From Halodesulfovibrio spirochaetisodalis (GTDB taxonomy: Bacteria; Desulfobacterota; Desulfovibrionia; Desulfovibrionales; Desulfovibrionaceae): a stretch of 52,974 bases of DNA. The notes under the pieces were generated by a model, which worked only from the letters and a program-made list of their open reading frames with translations, did not search any database and was not told where the DNA came from. Where the stretch lies: assembly GCF_001672295.1 (NCBI RefSeq), contig NZ_JXMS01000027.1:1-52974 (forward strand), given 5' to 3'. This document shows positions 52,881 through 52,974 of the stretch, one piece after another (positions within the stretch are counted from its first letter, which is position 1; the number at the start of each line of letters is the position of its first letter). Both the position numbers and the translations under genes were made by a program.

Positions 52881-52974
52881 TGGCAGCGACCTACTTTCCC
52901 ACAGGCTCCCCTGCAGTATCATCGGCGATGGCCGGCTTAACTTCCGAGTTCGGAATGGGATCGGGTGTACCCCA
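52881..52974 (-). rRNA. rrf: 5S ribosomal RNA, 3' part (cut by window end)
   Basis: Minus strand contains the conserved CACCCGATCCCATTCCGAAC and TCGGAAGTTAAGCC segments and ends near GTCGCTGCCA. The 5' end lies beyond the window. The 3' boundary is set by comparison with general 5S ends and may be off by a few bases. It is the last gene of an rRNA operon entering from the right. Confidence 0.93.

Noticed and set aside
1-52974. CRISPR array, prophage or insertion sequence
   Set aside because: No regularly spaced direct repeats, transposase, integrase or phage structural genes were seen.

Overview
The window looks like a chromosomal segment of a Gram-negative, sulfate-reducing deltaproteobacterium of the Desulfovibrio / Halodesulfovibrio type. 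This is an inference from protein resemblance: an LptD/RND/MltA outer-envelope set, an AlaC-hom-phosphoglycerate-mutase-like operon of the kind known from desulfovibrios, a Crp-thioredoxin(CPHC)-atypical thioredoxin reductase cluster, and an in-frame UGA in a peroxiredoxin that implies selenocysteine use. Base composition is moderate, intrinsic terminators are common, and no phage, transposase or CRISPR array is visible. The window ends inside an rRNA operon (5S rRNA on the minus strand).

Layout. 0.2-1.5 kb: amidohydrolase/nucleoside-deaminase-like enzyme. 1.9-8.2 kb: RND efflux pump and lipoprotein adaptor, divergent from a sigma54 enhancer-binding activator; the intergenic region carries a good -24/-12 promoter and two 16-bp dyads 21 bp apart, so the circuit can be read from sequence. 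8.3-9.8 kb: HAD-family hydrolase and a selenocysteine peroxiredoxin. 10.5-13.8 kb: exported carbonic anhydrase and LptD. 14.2-16.8 kb: rpsF-rpsR-rplI-dnaB, with rplI and dnaB overlapping. 17.1-25.7 kb: degenerate GGDEF membrane protein, alpha/beta-barrel protein, old-yellow-enzyme homologue, RarD, a SLOG-like protein, envelope proteins and a DMT exporter. 26-28.3 kb: membrane-anchored protein, AlaX-type editing protein and lipoprotein. 28.3-32.6 kb: Desulfovibrio-like intergenic repeats, panB, htpG and a small Cys-motif protein. 33.4-37.7 kb: small orphan protein, then alaC-hom-apgM-like (amino-acid synthesis). 37.7-44.7 kb, all minus strand: response regulator/histidine kinase, recD2-aroC, universal stress protein, shikimate kinase and a cysteine-cluster protein. 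44.8-46.1 kb: mltA. 46.5-51.5 kb: a five-gene cluster nhaC - threonine-type sulfatase-superfamily enzyme - crp - trx - trxR-like. 51.6-52.2 kb: a gene interrupted by a frameshift in an A7 run. 52.2-53 kb: structured non-coding DNA and the 3' part of 5S rRNA.

The least expected features are non-canonical decoding and RNA: (i) the UGA-split peroxiredoxin with a SECIS-like hairpin; (ii) two copies of an apparently homologous structured RNA (about 9.98-10.10 kb and 23.13-23.26 kb, both minus strand, both ending in a terminator) sharing a 12-nt box and a covarying stem; (iii) a separate structured minus-strand RNA candidate beside htpG; (iv) the A7 frameshift gene. The 46.5-51.5 kb cluster is the best candidate for an uncharacterised metabolic/redox module: it combines a sulfatase-fold enzyme whose nucleophile position is Thr with a thioredoxin reductase-like protein lacking the usual NADPH-specificity motif.
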